From Polytrichum commune (lineage: Eukaryota > Streptophyta > Polytrichopsida > Polytrichales > Polytrichaceae), in NCBI GenBank assembly GCA_950295325.1, contig OX485806.1, positions 16,618,001 through 16,678,000 of the forward strand: a stretch of DNA of 60,000 bases, written 5' to 3'. The notes below the pieces were generated by a model. That model was not told where the DNA came from. It worked only from the letters and a program-made list of their open reading frames with translations, and made no database searches. The position numbers and the translations under genes were made by a program. Of this stretch, positions 48,762-60,000 are shown one piece after another (positions within the stretch are counted from its first letter, which is position 1; the number at the start of each line of letters is the position of its first letter).

Positions 48762-50958
48762 ACATCTCATTAAAAAATAAAATGTTGTGAGATTCATGTA
48801 AATGTGCATGGTGTTATGTTGTGAACTTATTATCTAATTTATTTATTTCATGGAATTTTGAAATTACATCATTATCACTTTATACATTTGCAATTATAAT
48901 TTTTGTTGAACCGGTTTATTCTCTTCACATGTTATGTTTGTTGCTAGAACAAAATACCTCAATTTCATATACTTTGAGTTAAAAATAAATTAAAAAATCT
49001 TCATAACCTATTATCCACACTCGTCATCTGCAAACCACCCAAATTGCTCATTGTTTGAATTATGTCTCATGGTCTACTAGAAATTACAGTTAGTTGTTAG
49101 GAATTAGACTAATGTCACCCATCCGAGCATTAATCCTTCAAAGGGTGGCTTAACCCTCAACGAGTCAACACTCATACTACTCCGCCAAACCAACTAAGGG
49201 TGGCCGGTGTGGAATTATGTGGAAGTTAGGTATCATGAGTAAAAATTCCTTCACTGCGACAGCATGGACGAATTTTAGATGAAGCTATGATTTTTTAGGT
49301 GGATGAAGAACGTATATGTATGGGATGAAATATCAAAATAGGGGAAATTTAGGTGGCTCGTTTAGATGAATGTAATGCATGGATGAACGCGATGCACAAA
49401 TGGAATTATGTACAGATGAATGTGACACGCAGATGAACGGAATGCGATTGAACGATTATAGGATTCAGAAAGTCATTGTTTAATGACACTAGAGTAGTAC
49501 ATCCATCCAACCAATTTTACGGGTTGTTACTGCGCTTGGAGTAACTATTGTCACCACATCATCTCAAAACGGCGGTAATAGGTCCAAAAATTCACATATT
49601 TAATTGAAATCCACGATTTAGGGTCCATTTGCAATATAAACTATTTTAAAAGTAAGGGTTGTGAGATTTCAAAGTGTCGTAATCTTCCAATTTTATGTTA
49701 GACCCTCCTCTTTGAGGTGGGCTTGATGCAAAATTTGGTAGACCATGATGCACTATCTTTTTTTATGCCACCCGGGACTGAGCCGGGACTCCATGTAGGT
49801 TTTCATCCATTTACACTCCCATGATCCTTAGCCCCTCACACTCTAGCGTGAAGCATAGTGAGACCATCTTCACCTTGTCCACCAATGAGATATTTTAGAT
49901 TTTGATGGGCATAGGTCCTCAAGCTCGAGTGGACAATGTTGATTATTCTCATGTTATAATTAAACAAGTACATTGTTGAGACACATACTTTTGGGTGCAA
50001 AGTTGTTCAATATCCTCCTAAAACTAACAATTTTTGTATTATTCTAACGTATAATTCAATAACTCGTTGTTGAAAACGTTATGAAGCAGTGTGCATTCAT
50101 TCATGCGGGCCCCAAGAACAAAACCATGGATGCTCCAACTAGTGCAAATTCGGTTTGCATTTACACTTATGTGATCATTTAAGAATATTGCATTAGTAGC
50201 AACATGAAACTCATCTTGTGGTGATTCCTCAATAGGTAATTCCAACACCAACATCATTGGAATTGCATAGCCCTAAAATACTATTACCTCTTTTTTAACA
50301 CCTAGAACATGCACTAACAAAATAACATGCACCTTTCCTCTTGAACGACAAGCCCTTAGATTCCCACATGGTTGGTTATAAATATATAGTTCACCCAAAT
50401 ACCCCAGTGTGATTGGGCATGTCATAATGGTAGGGTGCACCAAATACATAAAGTGTTAGGAAAATCACCCACCCTAGTACTACTATGACCTTCGGTGGTG
50501 TATCCTCGGTGTTCCCGTGAGAATCCGATCATGGGTTTAAACCATCGATGAGGTTATGACTTCAAGCTTGTAAAAGTTTTCTTAATCATTTTTCCCCCTT
50601 TCTTTCCTTCTTAATTACTTGGATTCACTGCACATTAATTACAAGAAGCCAAATGCCTTAAAAATAACCGTACGAAACACATTTACCTTATAAAACCCTC
50701 CTTACAAAATGGTGCTCTTACATGTGATAGATTTGAACCCATAAACAAGAACAATAAGATTCTTCATCCCGAGTGGGAGGCAAGGGGGATGACATCACGA
50801 GGTGGCCGGCTAGAGTTCTTTCCTAATTCTCTCCCGGAAACTACAAGCTTAAACGCTTAAACAATTAAATGTTGAAGAATTTAAACGGTTTAAATTCTTC
50901 AAACATGAAATGACCCGGCGCCTGCTCCAGCTTCTAATTGTGTATGTCTATTGTATAT
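48762..50958. other. Intergenic, nothing recognised
   Basis: AT-rich. Repeated phrases of the gatgaa(t)g(t/c)gatgcac type at 49360-49450 suggest a degenerate short tandem repeat. A 72-codon minus frame at 50257-50039 has no domain. Confidence 0.4.
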
Positions 50959-51196
50959 CCGGGAAGAACCGGCGGTTAGTTACAGATGAACCGGTTAAGG
51001 TTGAGAAATAACCGGTTGAAGTTGGAGACTTAAGGAGAATTAACGATCATTTTAGAGGAATCTATAGAGGAATATACCCCAAACAAATGAAAGCAAAACC
51101 GGAAGAAGATGTCAACATGTAACCGGTTGGATTTAGAATCACTGGGATCGGATCTTGACCGACTACTATGCCCAAAAACTTCCCAGGCACTACTGT
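50959..51196 (-). repeat. Family B single copy, reverse orientation
   Basis: In reverse it gives agtgcctgggaagtttttgg, aaatccaaccggttacatgt, ggtatattcctctatagatt, caacttcaaccggttatttc and ccggttcatctgtaacta, matching the 13.3 kb array unit by unit. Confidence 0.7.
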
Positions 51197-51233
51197 ACGT
51201 GGTTATATATATGCTGCAAAAGCTAGCTAAACC

Positions 51234-51560
51234 CTAAATATCATATTTAGTGTTTGATTATATTTAGTGTTGTTACCACCCTACCATGCTCAACACTAAT
51301 TTTCAATTCTTTGACAATCAGTGTTAGACATAAATGAATCGCTACTTTCCCTACTGCCACCTCCCTTATTATATCCTCCTTTTCTTTTCTTTTCTTCATA
51401 TCCTTACTAACACTAAATTAAAACATGTAGCTTCCACATATTACCATAGTTGATGTTTGGTGTTTGAGTTTACATTTGATGTTACTTACTTTCATAGGGT
51501 TATTGATGTTTAGTGTATGCGTTCGTATTTAGTGTATCAAACACTAAATATCCTATTTAG
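51234..51560. mobile_element. MITE candidate, ~327 bp
   Basis: The left end, ctaaatatcatatttagtgt + ttgatta, and the reverse complement of the right end agree at about 25 bases. Both ends are themselves small palindromes (ctaaata...tatttag). The tttagtgtt motif recurs inside. No coding frame. Confidence 0.55.
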
Positions 51561-53184
51561 TGTAGTAGGTTTTGGAGGCCTCCCGACTCCCTAACAATTG
51601 CAAGAGGGCGGACTCATGCATTGCATTGAGCGCAAGTGGGTTTGAACTTACTTTCGAGATAGGACCCCTTCCATTGCGGTGGTGTTGTGGTACAAAGGGT
51701 ACGTGGGTACGAAGGAACATTGAAATTATCAAGCGCCTGCATAATAATCTTTCTCCCCCAACAATGTGTGCCTTGCCGTGCCCCGGCCCTTGGGATAACT
51801 TAGCCTAAGTTTAGAAGAAGCAAGGCCATACTTGCGCTAGGTGTCAAACACGGAGTGGTCGAGCATGACTAAGTACTTAATCTTCAAGCAGGACTTCCGT
51901 GTCACTTGTGTGCCGGCCCATTGCATGGTCCCAATGCTTATTATAATGGTGATATACATACGTACATACATACATACATACATATATATATATAACAAGT
52001 AATGATGACTTGTTACTGGGGTGAATAATTGGCTTCCAATCTTTCATGCATACTTTTGGTGGTTTCTTCACCTACCAAGGGGATAATAGTAAAAATTGAC
52101 CCCTTCTAGGTTGGTTGTTGATTCATCCCAATTTAAGTTCAGTATGTACATTAATTTGTGGATTCTGACTCCGATTTAGAGGTCACATTCGTTTGAAATA
52201 GTAATATATGGGCTCTACAATTGTAATCAATGTTTACATCTTCCCCTCCTATGGTTCAACCCCCTCCGAAGGTTGTTGTGAACATTCATCCCACTTAATT
52301 GGGTAAATTTTGTGACACTCAGCAAAGGGGCAGTATTTAAAAGCACGTCCATCGTACGTTGGTTGATGATTCAAGCTAATGTAAGTTCACTAGACTAAAT
52401 CGGGTATTTGACCTTGATTTAGGGGCTTGCCTTCCCCCTTGGTAGGTGTTGTGAACAATCGCCCCCGCCAAAGCAGGAGGGGGTGTAAGTGTTAAATAAT
52501 CAATGTCGATGAAGTATGATCACAAAATTTTATGTGACATTCTTCTAGATTCATTTTTTGCTAGTGTGTTGACATTGTTCATGAAGAAAGTGAATGGTAT
52601 GATTTGCTGCAAAGTTGAAGTGTTGTTTTATACACACTTTCAAGACACTTTGACATTAATTATGGAATTGGACCATTTTCGGCAAATAATTTGTGTGTTC
52701 TAATATAGTTGATTGCATTTTCATATCATTTAAGATAGTTGGACCAACTCAAAGATTGAGAGTGTGAACCAAAGTTTTGGTTAATTGTTCCACTATAGGC
52801 AGCTACGCAATAAGTGGATGAAATCATCACATAGATAGATGAAGACAATGAACTATGCACAAAGATAGTTACTGACAATTATAAGCACGGGCTTAGGTGC
52901 CCTTAGTTAGTTCCAATGTAACTATCGTCTTCCCTGTCGGACACAAAAAGGCAAGGAGAGGCGAGGAAAGGAGGCATTTCTTAGGCAACTTGAGAGCATT
53001 GTTGAACCCAGTAGTTTTGTTTCCCTCGACACATAGATTGTGCGAGAGTATAATTAAACCGTATTTTGCAAAGTAAGAGTAATCACCGCCATGATTGTGT
53101 GATTACCACTTTTTGATAATGTATAATATCCATTTTTAATATAAATTACAATGAATGGCTGAAGTTTGGTCGAACTATTTTCTT
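51561..53184. other. Intergenic, nothing recognised
   Basis: A CATA/TA microsatellite lies at about 51957-51992. Two similar stretches (52090-52310 and 52360-52480: ggttggttgatgattca, aagttca-ta, gattta-ggg, ggttgttgtgaaca) form an old direct repeat of about 240 bp. No gene. Confidence 0.4.
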
Positions 53185-53193
53185 GTCTTGATC

Positions 53194-53603
53194 ACAGGGG
53201 GTGCACTTCATTGTCAAGTTGAACACCACGTGCGATAAAACAAAATCTACTTTTCACATAAAGCATCATCCAAAATGGTTCAAAAGTTTATGATTTTTTT
53301 TTCATGAGTAGATATACATAGTATCTATTAGATAGTAAAAATTGGTAACCAAATTTGATGATTTGTTTTTTTTATAAAACATACCGTTTCTAACTAGAAT
53401 GACGCAACATTGAACTAAACAAATTACTACCAAAATGAAGATGACTAAAAATTTCAAAAAAAATATACAAAAGATATTATCAATGGTTATGTGTATGTAG
53501 AAAAATAATCATAATTTTAAAAATTATCTATGGCATGTAATATAGGGTAGCAAAATTTTATCGCACGTGGTTATGAAATGTAAGGGGGTGTGACCCCCCC
53601 GTG
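53194..53603. mobile_element. Mutator-like MITE, 410 bp, 9-bp target duplication
   Basis: GTCTTGATC flanks both ends (53185-53193 and 53604-53612). The left terminus, cacttcattgtcaagttgaa, and much of the interior match the element at 48344 (atgagtagatatacatagta, acataccgtttctaactaga, tatggcatgtaatataggg). The right terminus has diverged. Confidence 0.85.
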
Positions 53604-53612
53604 GTCTTGATC

Positions 53613-55496
53613 GAATGTATGTGAAATTATGAACCATTGTCTTTTGATGTGATTGCACTTGACTGAGTCCGAAGCTATGGGTGGAATTGAGTGAGTTAAA
53701 GTTGTGAAAGTGAGCGTTTAAGAATTGTGGAGAGCAATGTGAAATTGATAGAGAATTGATCAACCTCTAAGGGAAAAAAGGATATGAATCAAAAAGAGAA
53801 ACAAGCGATGCAAAAGGTAATGAAAGATGAAATAGTGGAAATGTATAAGACATCATAGAGTGAATTCATAAGCTAAGCATATTGTTGAAAGAGATTGAAT
53901 ATTATGTAACAATCGTCCAAGAACCAAGACCATTCTCGAAGTTCAACATAAAAAAGAGGTAGAACAAATAGGGTTAACCTAAGTAGAGAAATATATAACT
54001 ATTGGCAGAGTGCTAGTGGAATATTTGGACATTATGAGAGTGTGAGTAAAATTATTGTCGCAGAGAGTGATGGAATGACTACTCCGAGAGGAAGAACAAA
54101 ATTAAATTATAGTACGTTAGTGCCTCAATAGGAGAGATCCCGAGCAACATAACAACATCGAGTAGAGAGATTGTCTGATGGCACAAATGATAAATAAATA
54201 GCTTTGTTGAGCGAGAGTAAGAGTAACCATGTGCGAGGATGGAACAAAGTGTTTAAAGGTTATATGAGAATGAAACCACTTGAAGAGTCAAGTCTTCTAA
54301 AAGGCAGAGGATGTGTGAAGTACCCGAAAGGTCAAGAGTTAGCATGAGAGAGGAGACTATTGACTATTGTTGAAACATGTGAAAGGTGAAGCAAAAATAT
54401 ATGATAACTCTTATTATTAAATTGATGATAGTTGGAAGGAAAAACTTTTGTCATACGAATAGTGGTATGTTGAATGAAAGATATGAGAGAGAATCCCTTT
54501 ACCAACCAAAGATGATGAGAACAATGTTCTAAGTAGTTATGTACTTGTGAAGATAGTGAATGGTAGAACTATGATATGTTACAATACTAAGAAAGTGAAC
54601 TATGGTTTATCAAGAACAATTAGGCATGAGTCATCCTAGATATTGAGTTGTGGTGTTAGGAGGATACATAGTCTGATAACTTTGATTTATGAAAATTAAT
54701 CACAAGTTAATTTGATTAACTATGGTCTTGTGTATTACCTTGGTTGTTGTTGTTGTAGGTTGTGTAGAGTAGCCAAGACCATAGCTTGACCCTATTTCTA
54801 GTTATTAATTGCATAAGTTTTGAGTAATGATTAATTTTTGGAAGTAATAATAAACACTTGTCTTGCATTAGAATTAACCTTGATCAATTAATGAAAGAAG
54901 TTGTTGTGATTTGAAGATGCACCGGCCAATGGTTGCACAAAGATAATTGTTACACTCAAAAGATCATTATTACCAAAGACTATGGTCACACTTTAGATAA
55001 GAAAACGAGCATTTACAAACCACAATCAGCATACAAGATTGAATGAAATACAGAAGAGGGGTCCCGAGATAAGAACCCTTGAAAGAAAGAAAAGTGGAAG
55101 TCAGGCTAATTGTGTTCCCAAAGTGGAATAACAATCCTTGTGTCTAATTAATGAATTATACAATGACAGATGCTTGTAATAGACAATAGTTCAAGCCTTC
55201 CTTGAGAGTCTATACCCTGGGTGTTGTTTTATTGGGAGATAGAAAATTTCTAACTACAAAAAACCAGAAACTCCATGGTGCCAACAAATACTCCGCATAT
55301 AGACACGTGGTGCCCCACCAATCCCATAGCTCCCTTGTGGCTCCCTTGTGGCTCCCTTGTAGCTCCCTTGTAGCTACCAAAAAGTTCCTAAGCTTGATTT
55401 GCATGTTCCCGATAAAAACACGATAAACTCATGAGCAAACTTTGCTAGTCAAGTTGATAATAAGAAGGAAAACTCTTTGAACTCATGTTTGTTTAT
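53613..55496. other. Intergenic; purine-rich block 53760-54660
   Basis: The plus strand is strikingly rich in A+G over about 900 bp, with scattered ga-rich frames broken by stops. This resembles a decayed gag-like coding strand, but no motif supports it. At 55330-55375, ctcccttgtggctcccttgt forms a short tandem repeat (about 4 x 13 bp). Confidence 0.35.
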
Positions 55497-55737
55497 TAGG
55501 TGGTGTCCAAAGACATTTTTGGACATAATCGGTCAAACTCTAATGCTTCCAAGTCCAACCGATTCCATGTTGTGAACTTTTGATTTTTCTTTAATAATTT
55601 GAGATATGTTCTATAAAATTCTTCTATAATGAGGGTAATTTTTCCTGAAGTCCTGAATTTTAACTGGTTATTCCTTAAACTTAACCGGTTCATCTATAAC
55701 TAGCGGTCGGTCGGTCGGTTCTCTTCATTCATTGTTA
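55497..55737 (+). repeat. Family B single copy
   Basis: It contains ggtggtgtccaaagacattt, tccaagtccaaccgattcca, taataatttgagatatgttc, tcctgaagtcctgaatttta, accggttcatctataactag and a (ggtc)3 run, in the same order as the 13.3 kb array, including its end ggttctcttcattcattg. Confidence 0.7.
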
Positions 55738-55882
55738 TAGGTCCTAATAACATGGAAGAGGCAATTAGCTCTGTGAAACTTGGGTTTTAATCTTGTGTGT
55801 ATTTTACCCTTTGTCTGACTTTTTAGGGAAAACTTTGAAATAATCATTGTAATTGGATTCCGGTTTTGGACTTTCCAATACT

Positions 55883-55913
55883 CTTATTATTATTATTATT
55901 ATTATTATCATCA
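55883..55913 (+). repeat. ATT microsatellite
   Basis: Eight or nine ATT units followed by ATC. Confidence 0.9.
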
Positions 55914-56109
55914 TCAAGGAATCAATCTCACAGTATTGCCGCTGTATGCTGAGTGCTATATACGAGACTACACGTGTGTTTGGATTGTGGATATACAACT
56001 AGAATTCCAACTAAATGTGGATAGCCTATTATGAGCAATTCCTGGATTAAACACATAGATTCCCTTCAATACTCGGTAGTATGTGTTGTTCGATTATTTT
56101 ACTTCTGTA

Positions 56110-56690
56110 GACAAGGAAATGAAATGAATTTTAAAGTCCGTGATGCCAAAAGGCTAATGGGACTGGAAGTACATCAACATGGTTTTCAAACCGTCTACTG
56201 TCCTCGAGAGGCGGGATGTGGTAGCTTCCATGAGATAGAGGCTAATGTCAACTTGTTGGTCCAATTGAAAAAAAGACTTGAGACTTTCTAACACGACATT
56301 CTTAACACATGGATGGAAACTTATCTCGAATGAGGTTATATAAGAAATGCTACAACACAAAGTGTGCCTCAGTTTCAATTACATTATTAGATCAATAATG
56401 ACATGATCTATTAGCTCGGGAGATAGGGACATTCCACCACTATCCAAATTCAATGAAATGAAATTGATTTTAAAGTCCACGAAGCCAAAAATGCTAATGG
56501 GATTGAAAGTACATCATGATGGTTTTCAAACTAGCTAATTCTCTAGAGTGTAGTAGCCTTTGTGAAATAGAGGCTAATGTCCACTTGATGGTCCAATTAA
56601 AAGAAAGACTTGAGGCTCCCTAGAACAACATTCTCAAATAATGATGGAGACTTATCTCTAATGGGATTATATAGGGGACATCCAACACAA
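56110..56690 (+). repeat. Old tandem duplication, ~337-bp spacing
   Basis: The block 56115-56370 (gaaatgaattttaaagtccg, gctaatgggactggaagtac, gagatagaggctaatgtc, aaaaagacttgagactttct) recurs at 56452-56700 with many changes. The first copy has an 86-codon frame with RLMGLEVHQHGFQTVYC and a Cys-rich part; the second copy is closed by stops, so the frame is probably not a gene. Confidence 0.65.
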
Positions 56691-57070
56691 CATTTTCAAT
56701 TGCATTATAGAAGCAAAAGTGGCATAGTCTAGTACCTATAGAGAATGAACGTACCCTTCTCGAGATCCACCAATACTTCAAAAGTTTAGTGGGCCATGTG
56801 ATGGAAAAAATATACTCAAGAAAATTGTGCCTAAAATTACCCAATACTTGGGTTTCCCACTCTCAATCAACCAACCCCATCTTGCTCATGAGGATATACC
56901 ACAAACTTGGAGTTCTTTGGGCTTGGGGCTTCACATGTCTTTGAAATTCCTATGGAGGTCGTCAACTTGGTGTTATTATTTTGTTTGCACAGTAGAATGT
57001 TCACAATCATACACATTTTTCCTCCATGTAATTGATTGACATGGGCGAGCTGGGTGATATTTTGGTTGTG
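56691..57070. other. Intergenic, nothing recognised
   Basis: Short frames on both strands, no motif. Confidence 0.4.
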
Positions 57071-57080
57071 ACCTAGACCC

Positions 57081-57830
57081 CTACCTTGGGGATTCACAAA
57101 GTGGAGCACTAGCATGCATTTCACAAATATCAACATTCATTGGAGGCTTGTTGTTTGATGTAAGGAGGTTGTTGGATAGTAGTGGATACATACCATTTGT
57201 GAAGATGACAAACTTCTTGTGTAGAACACATAAATCTTCTCTGAAAACAATTCCCACATGTTTGGAACCAATTACTTTGACCTTCTTCAACTCGGGGAGA
57301 ACATGATGAAGAATATTGCATTGACCACTTTCTCCATTTATGAGATTTTGTAGAGGCGGTGTAGTTGCACGTTGTTGGCGGCGGAGTGCAATGTTTTACA
57401 TATGTGAATGTGAACTTACTTCTCCATTACTTCACGTGGTAGGGAAGCAAATTCAATATTAGCAATGGGCACTTCAAGCATCTCCGTGCACATGTTTGTG
57501 GTGCCATTGGGGCCTTCTCCATCTGCATTAGAGTCCTCTAAGGTGAATTTTGTTCCCTCGCCCGTTGCTCCTATCGGGTGCTTGAATTTCCTTAATGTTG
57601 GTTTTGGGTTTGCTTTCCTCAATGCCACCTCCTCTAGCACATTGGTGTCACCCCTATGGGTAGCCCTAGTTTTCTTCCCCATACCCATTCCCAAGTTTGG
57701 ACATCATTTTAGTTTAATCCTTTTTTCCCTCAACATTCAACATGATTGGGCGTTGATACGATTTTGTTGGCGAAGAAATCATCACAGTATATGCAACTAA
57801 ACTCATATTGTTTCATGGCATCCTCCCTCT
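57081..57830 (-). pseudogene. Decayed mobile-element-like coding relic
   Basis: In the minus sense: 57830-57737 reads a Cys-containing stretch EFSCIYCDDFFANKIVSTPN ending HVEC, reminiscent of BED-type zinc fingers in hAT-like transposases. After stops comes a 92-codon frame (57694-57416: RKFKHPIGATGEGTKF, acidic part, PREVMEK). Then 57390-57081 gives QCNILHHVLPELKKVKVIGS and onward. All are coding-like, but separated by stops and shifts. The family assignment is weak. Confidence 0.3.
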
Positions 57831-59163
57831 CTTGACACCCACTAGCCTCCATAATAAGTTATTCGCGCTCCTCCACGTTCTTGTAGGTTATGGATACAAT
57901 TTTTTTTTTGTTAGTGTGGACCAGCCCCTAGACCTCCTTGGACTCCACCATTGCACAATGTGGCACTGACTTCGAGTGAGACATTGGTTGCAGTGTGCTT
58001 CCGTAAAACCCAACTCCTCCTCTTTGGTGGTAAAGCAACAAATTACACTAGCGACATCTTACCTCTTCCCGAAAATTGTTGTTGTTGTACTTGTTTGCAA
58101 CCCTACATAGTGAAAATTGCATTGAGGTCATGTGCATTGAGATTGCAAAACATTAAAAGTAAAAGATTAAGACAACCATTGGAGAAAAATCCTCAAACAT
58201 TCCATGGCAATTTTTAAGACAACAACATCAAATTGCAAAAATATACATCTTTAGCAGCACAACAACATTCGGTGCTTTGTTGAAGATGAGAAGAATATGA
58301 AATGCTTACATGTAGGCAAGAACAATGTTAGAGAGCCTACCATCCAACATGCCTCATAGCAAACTCGAATGCAGTCACTTCAGCTAGCCTAGAAGCACTC
58401 AATATCCACTCCATTGTCCTCGTTGACGGTGCATTGTAGCGACTCTCCTCTTTCAAGAACTACGACTACCATACCGTAAAATGACAATCACTCAATGTTC
58501 CATCACAAAGTCTACAAAGACATTCATGAACTCCGCTTTCAAGCACTACACCTACGCGCAGTGATGGCTTTCACTTGCTATCAAGTAAAATATTGGTGGG
58601 ATACCCTATGATGCTGAGTATGCAAAACATCAATGACAACCACATAGGAGATTGCCACCTCATCAATCATAACATTTGAACGATACATTGATTCACTTAA
58701 AAATCCATAAGTAACCTAAACCCTAAACCATCCTCCTTGTTGATGTAATTGCCTTGAACATGGCATACCCAGTGTGTAACACTCAAATATTTTTTTACTG
58801 TAACATTAAAACATTGTCCAATGGAACATTTTCTTGATGTTACAATGCCAACATGGTAGGCAAGTTAATTATGGGTTAACCTCAAGTTAAAGTATTGCAT
58901 TTCAACGCAGGTCATGCCATGGGCATGGCTAGATCCATCACCAACACTTCAAAAACCCACCCCTTCTTTAAGACATGCTTGGACACCATACGAGCACCCA
59001 AATTTTAGATGTACATTAGACAATCACCAATTAACTATTTACATATATAATGGATATTGCAATCCACTAACACATATTGTATCCCTACCATTTATTATTT
59101 TATGCATCATTGTCACAATGGTCATATTGGTATGTGGATGTGGAAGTGCACAATAACAATGAG

Positions 59164-59204
<41 letters not shown>

Positions 59205-59447
59205 CCAACCTTGATCAAAGCCGCAAACTCAAATGTAAGCTTGAGTTGGGTTTATAAAGCATACTCTTGACCCATAATGATGCACGTATGTATACCCCAA
59301 ACCAACAATGTGGACTACAATACCAAATTCGGAGCTTCAAATGTATGCTCATGGTACATAGTGTTGATTTAAGATTGCTTATATGTTAGTTTTGGGCGTG
59401 GCTACCTAATGCAAACTTTTTAAAGGTAGACTTGTCTAGTTCCAACC
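57831..59447. other. Intergenic, nothing recognised
   Basis: Poly-T at 57901-57909 and a GA microsatellite at 59167-59202. No convincing frame. Confidence 0.4.
59167..59202 (+). repeat. GA microsatellite
   Basis: About 18 GA units. Confidence 0.95.
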
Positions 59448-59705
59448 TAGCAATAACTTCGACACGTATACTTGAGTGGTACATGGACAAGGATGGATCA
59501 AAGAACGGACGTGATGAGAACACATGTTTATAAAGGATTGGGTTATGTGCTTAAAGTATGTAAGTCATTCTAGGTTCAACAGTGAACGTAATTGCATGAA
59601 CCTTTATATGACCACTTAACTGAGAATCTTCACTTTGATAATGAACAAAACATTCACAAGCTCCAAACGATATGAGGCTATGAGCACGATTTGGATTTGC
59701 TAATC
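59448..59705 (+). repeat. Family A copy, near full length
   Basis: It runs from acttgagtggtacatggaca through gaacacatgtttataaagg, ctaggttcaacagtgaacgt and tatatgaccacttaactg to tttgataatgaacaaaac, acaagctccaaacgatatga and gatttggatttgctaat, the same layout as 12955-13225. Confidence 0.65.
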
Positions 59706-60000
59706 CTCCTCTCACACTAATTGCGTGCTTCCTATCTTACTATTAAGTGCAAAGAGAAATCTAATCAAGTTAGACACGTCTACGTATCCGAACCAAATAA
59801 TACCCGCATAACTTACCTTTAGGTTGTACAGTCGCCAACTAAGTTGCTCTAGATATAATACAAATCGCATGGCACTATCAAATATTGTGGCCATATCCCT
59901 ACTACACATAAGGAGTCTAATGTTATTGACTTTCCATGCATGGCGATATTGAGGAACAACCTAAAGGAAGTTGCAGTAGTAGTGACCACACTCACATGAG
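59706..60000. other. Right edge, nothing recognised
   Basis: No frame or repeat that I can support. Confidence 0.4.

Noticed and set aside
56031-56291. 86-codon frame with Cys-rich centre
   Set aside because: The duplicated copy 337 bp downstream is closed by stops, and no known domain is visible.

Overview
This window looks like nuclear DNA from a land plant with a large, repeat-rich genome. The genes carry GT-AG introns, the proteins belong to plant families (an At3g55350-type ALP1-like protein, a DUF7950 protein and a UBP15-19-type deubiquitinase exon), and telobox motifs lie upstream of genes. Gene density is very low, with three recognisable genes in 60 kb, and the space between is filled with old, mutated transposon debris. 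I lean towards a non-flowering lineage such as a lycophyte or fern, because the DUF7950 protein is unusually long and the debris is so decayed. That placement is an inference and is weak.

Layout. 1-2.9 kb: the first coding exon of a UBP15/16-like ubiquitin protease on the minus strand, running off the left edge, with its promoter side at about 2-2.9 kb. 2.9-5.0 kb: MITEs and copies of an abundant unclassified repeat. 5.0-9.5 kb: a complete four-exon ALP1-like (domesticated Harbinger transposase) gene on the plus strand. 9.6-17 kb: intergenic repeats, including a 150-bp tandem array at 13.3 kb. 17.06-20.47 kb: a complete two-exon DUF7950 gene on the minus strand, whose single intron is almost entirely four tandem copies of a ~255-bp unit. 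20.5-60 kb: no intact gene that I recognise. This part holds non-autonomous DNA transposons of at least three superfamilies (Mutator-like with 9-10-bp target duplications, Harbinger/Tourist-like with TAA, Stowaway-like with TA), a gypsy chromodomain relic, a possible tRNA-derived SINE, a decayed unidentified gene at 43-44 kb, a GC-rich tandem array at 29-30 kb, a 46-bp tandem array at 46.8 kb, and microsatellites.

The three genes do not form a pathway. The ALP1-like protein is expected to act in chromatin or the nucleus, the DUF7950 protein is probably nuclear (basic patch, low-complexity regions), and the UBP removes ubiquitin near membranes. I found no tRNA or rRNA gene, CRISPR array or organelle insert. 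I did not find a convincing new biological system. The most unusual items are the DUF7950 gene (two PAS-like segments, repeat-built intron) and the well-delimited MITEs.
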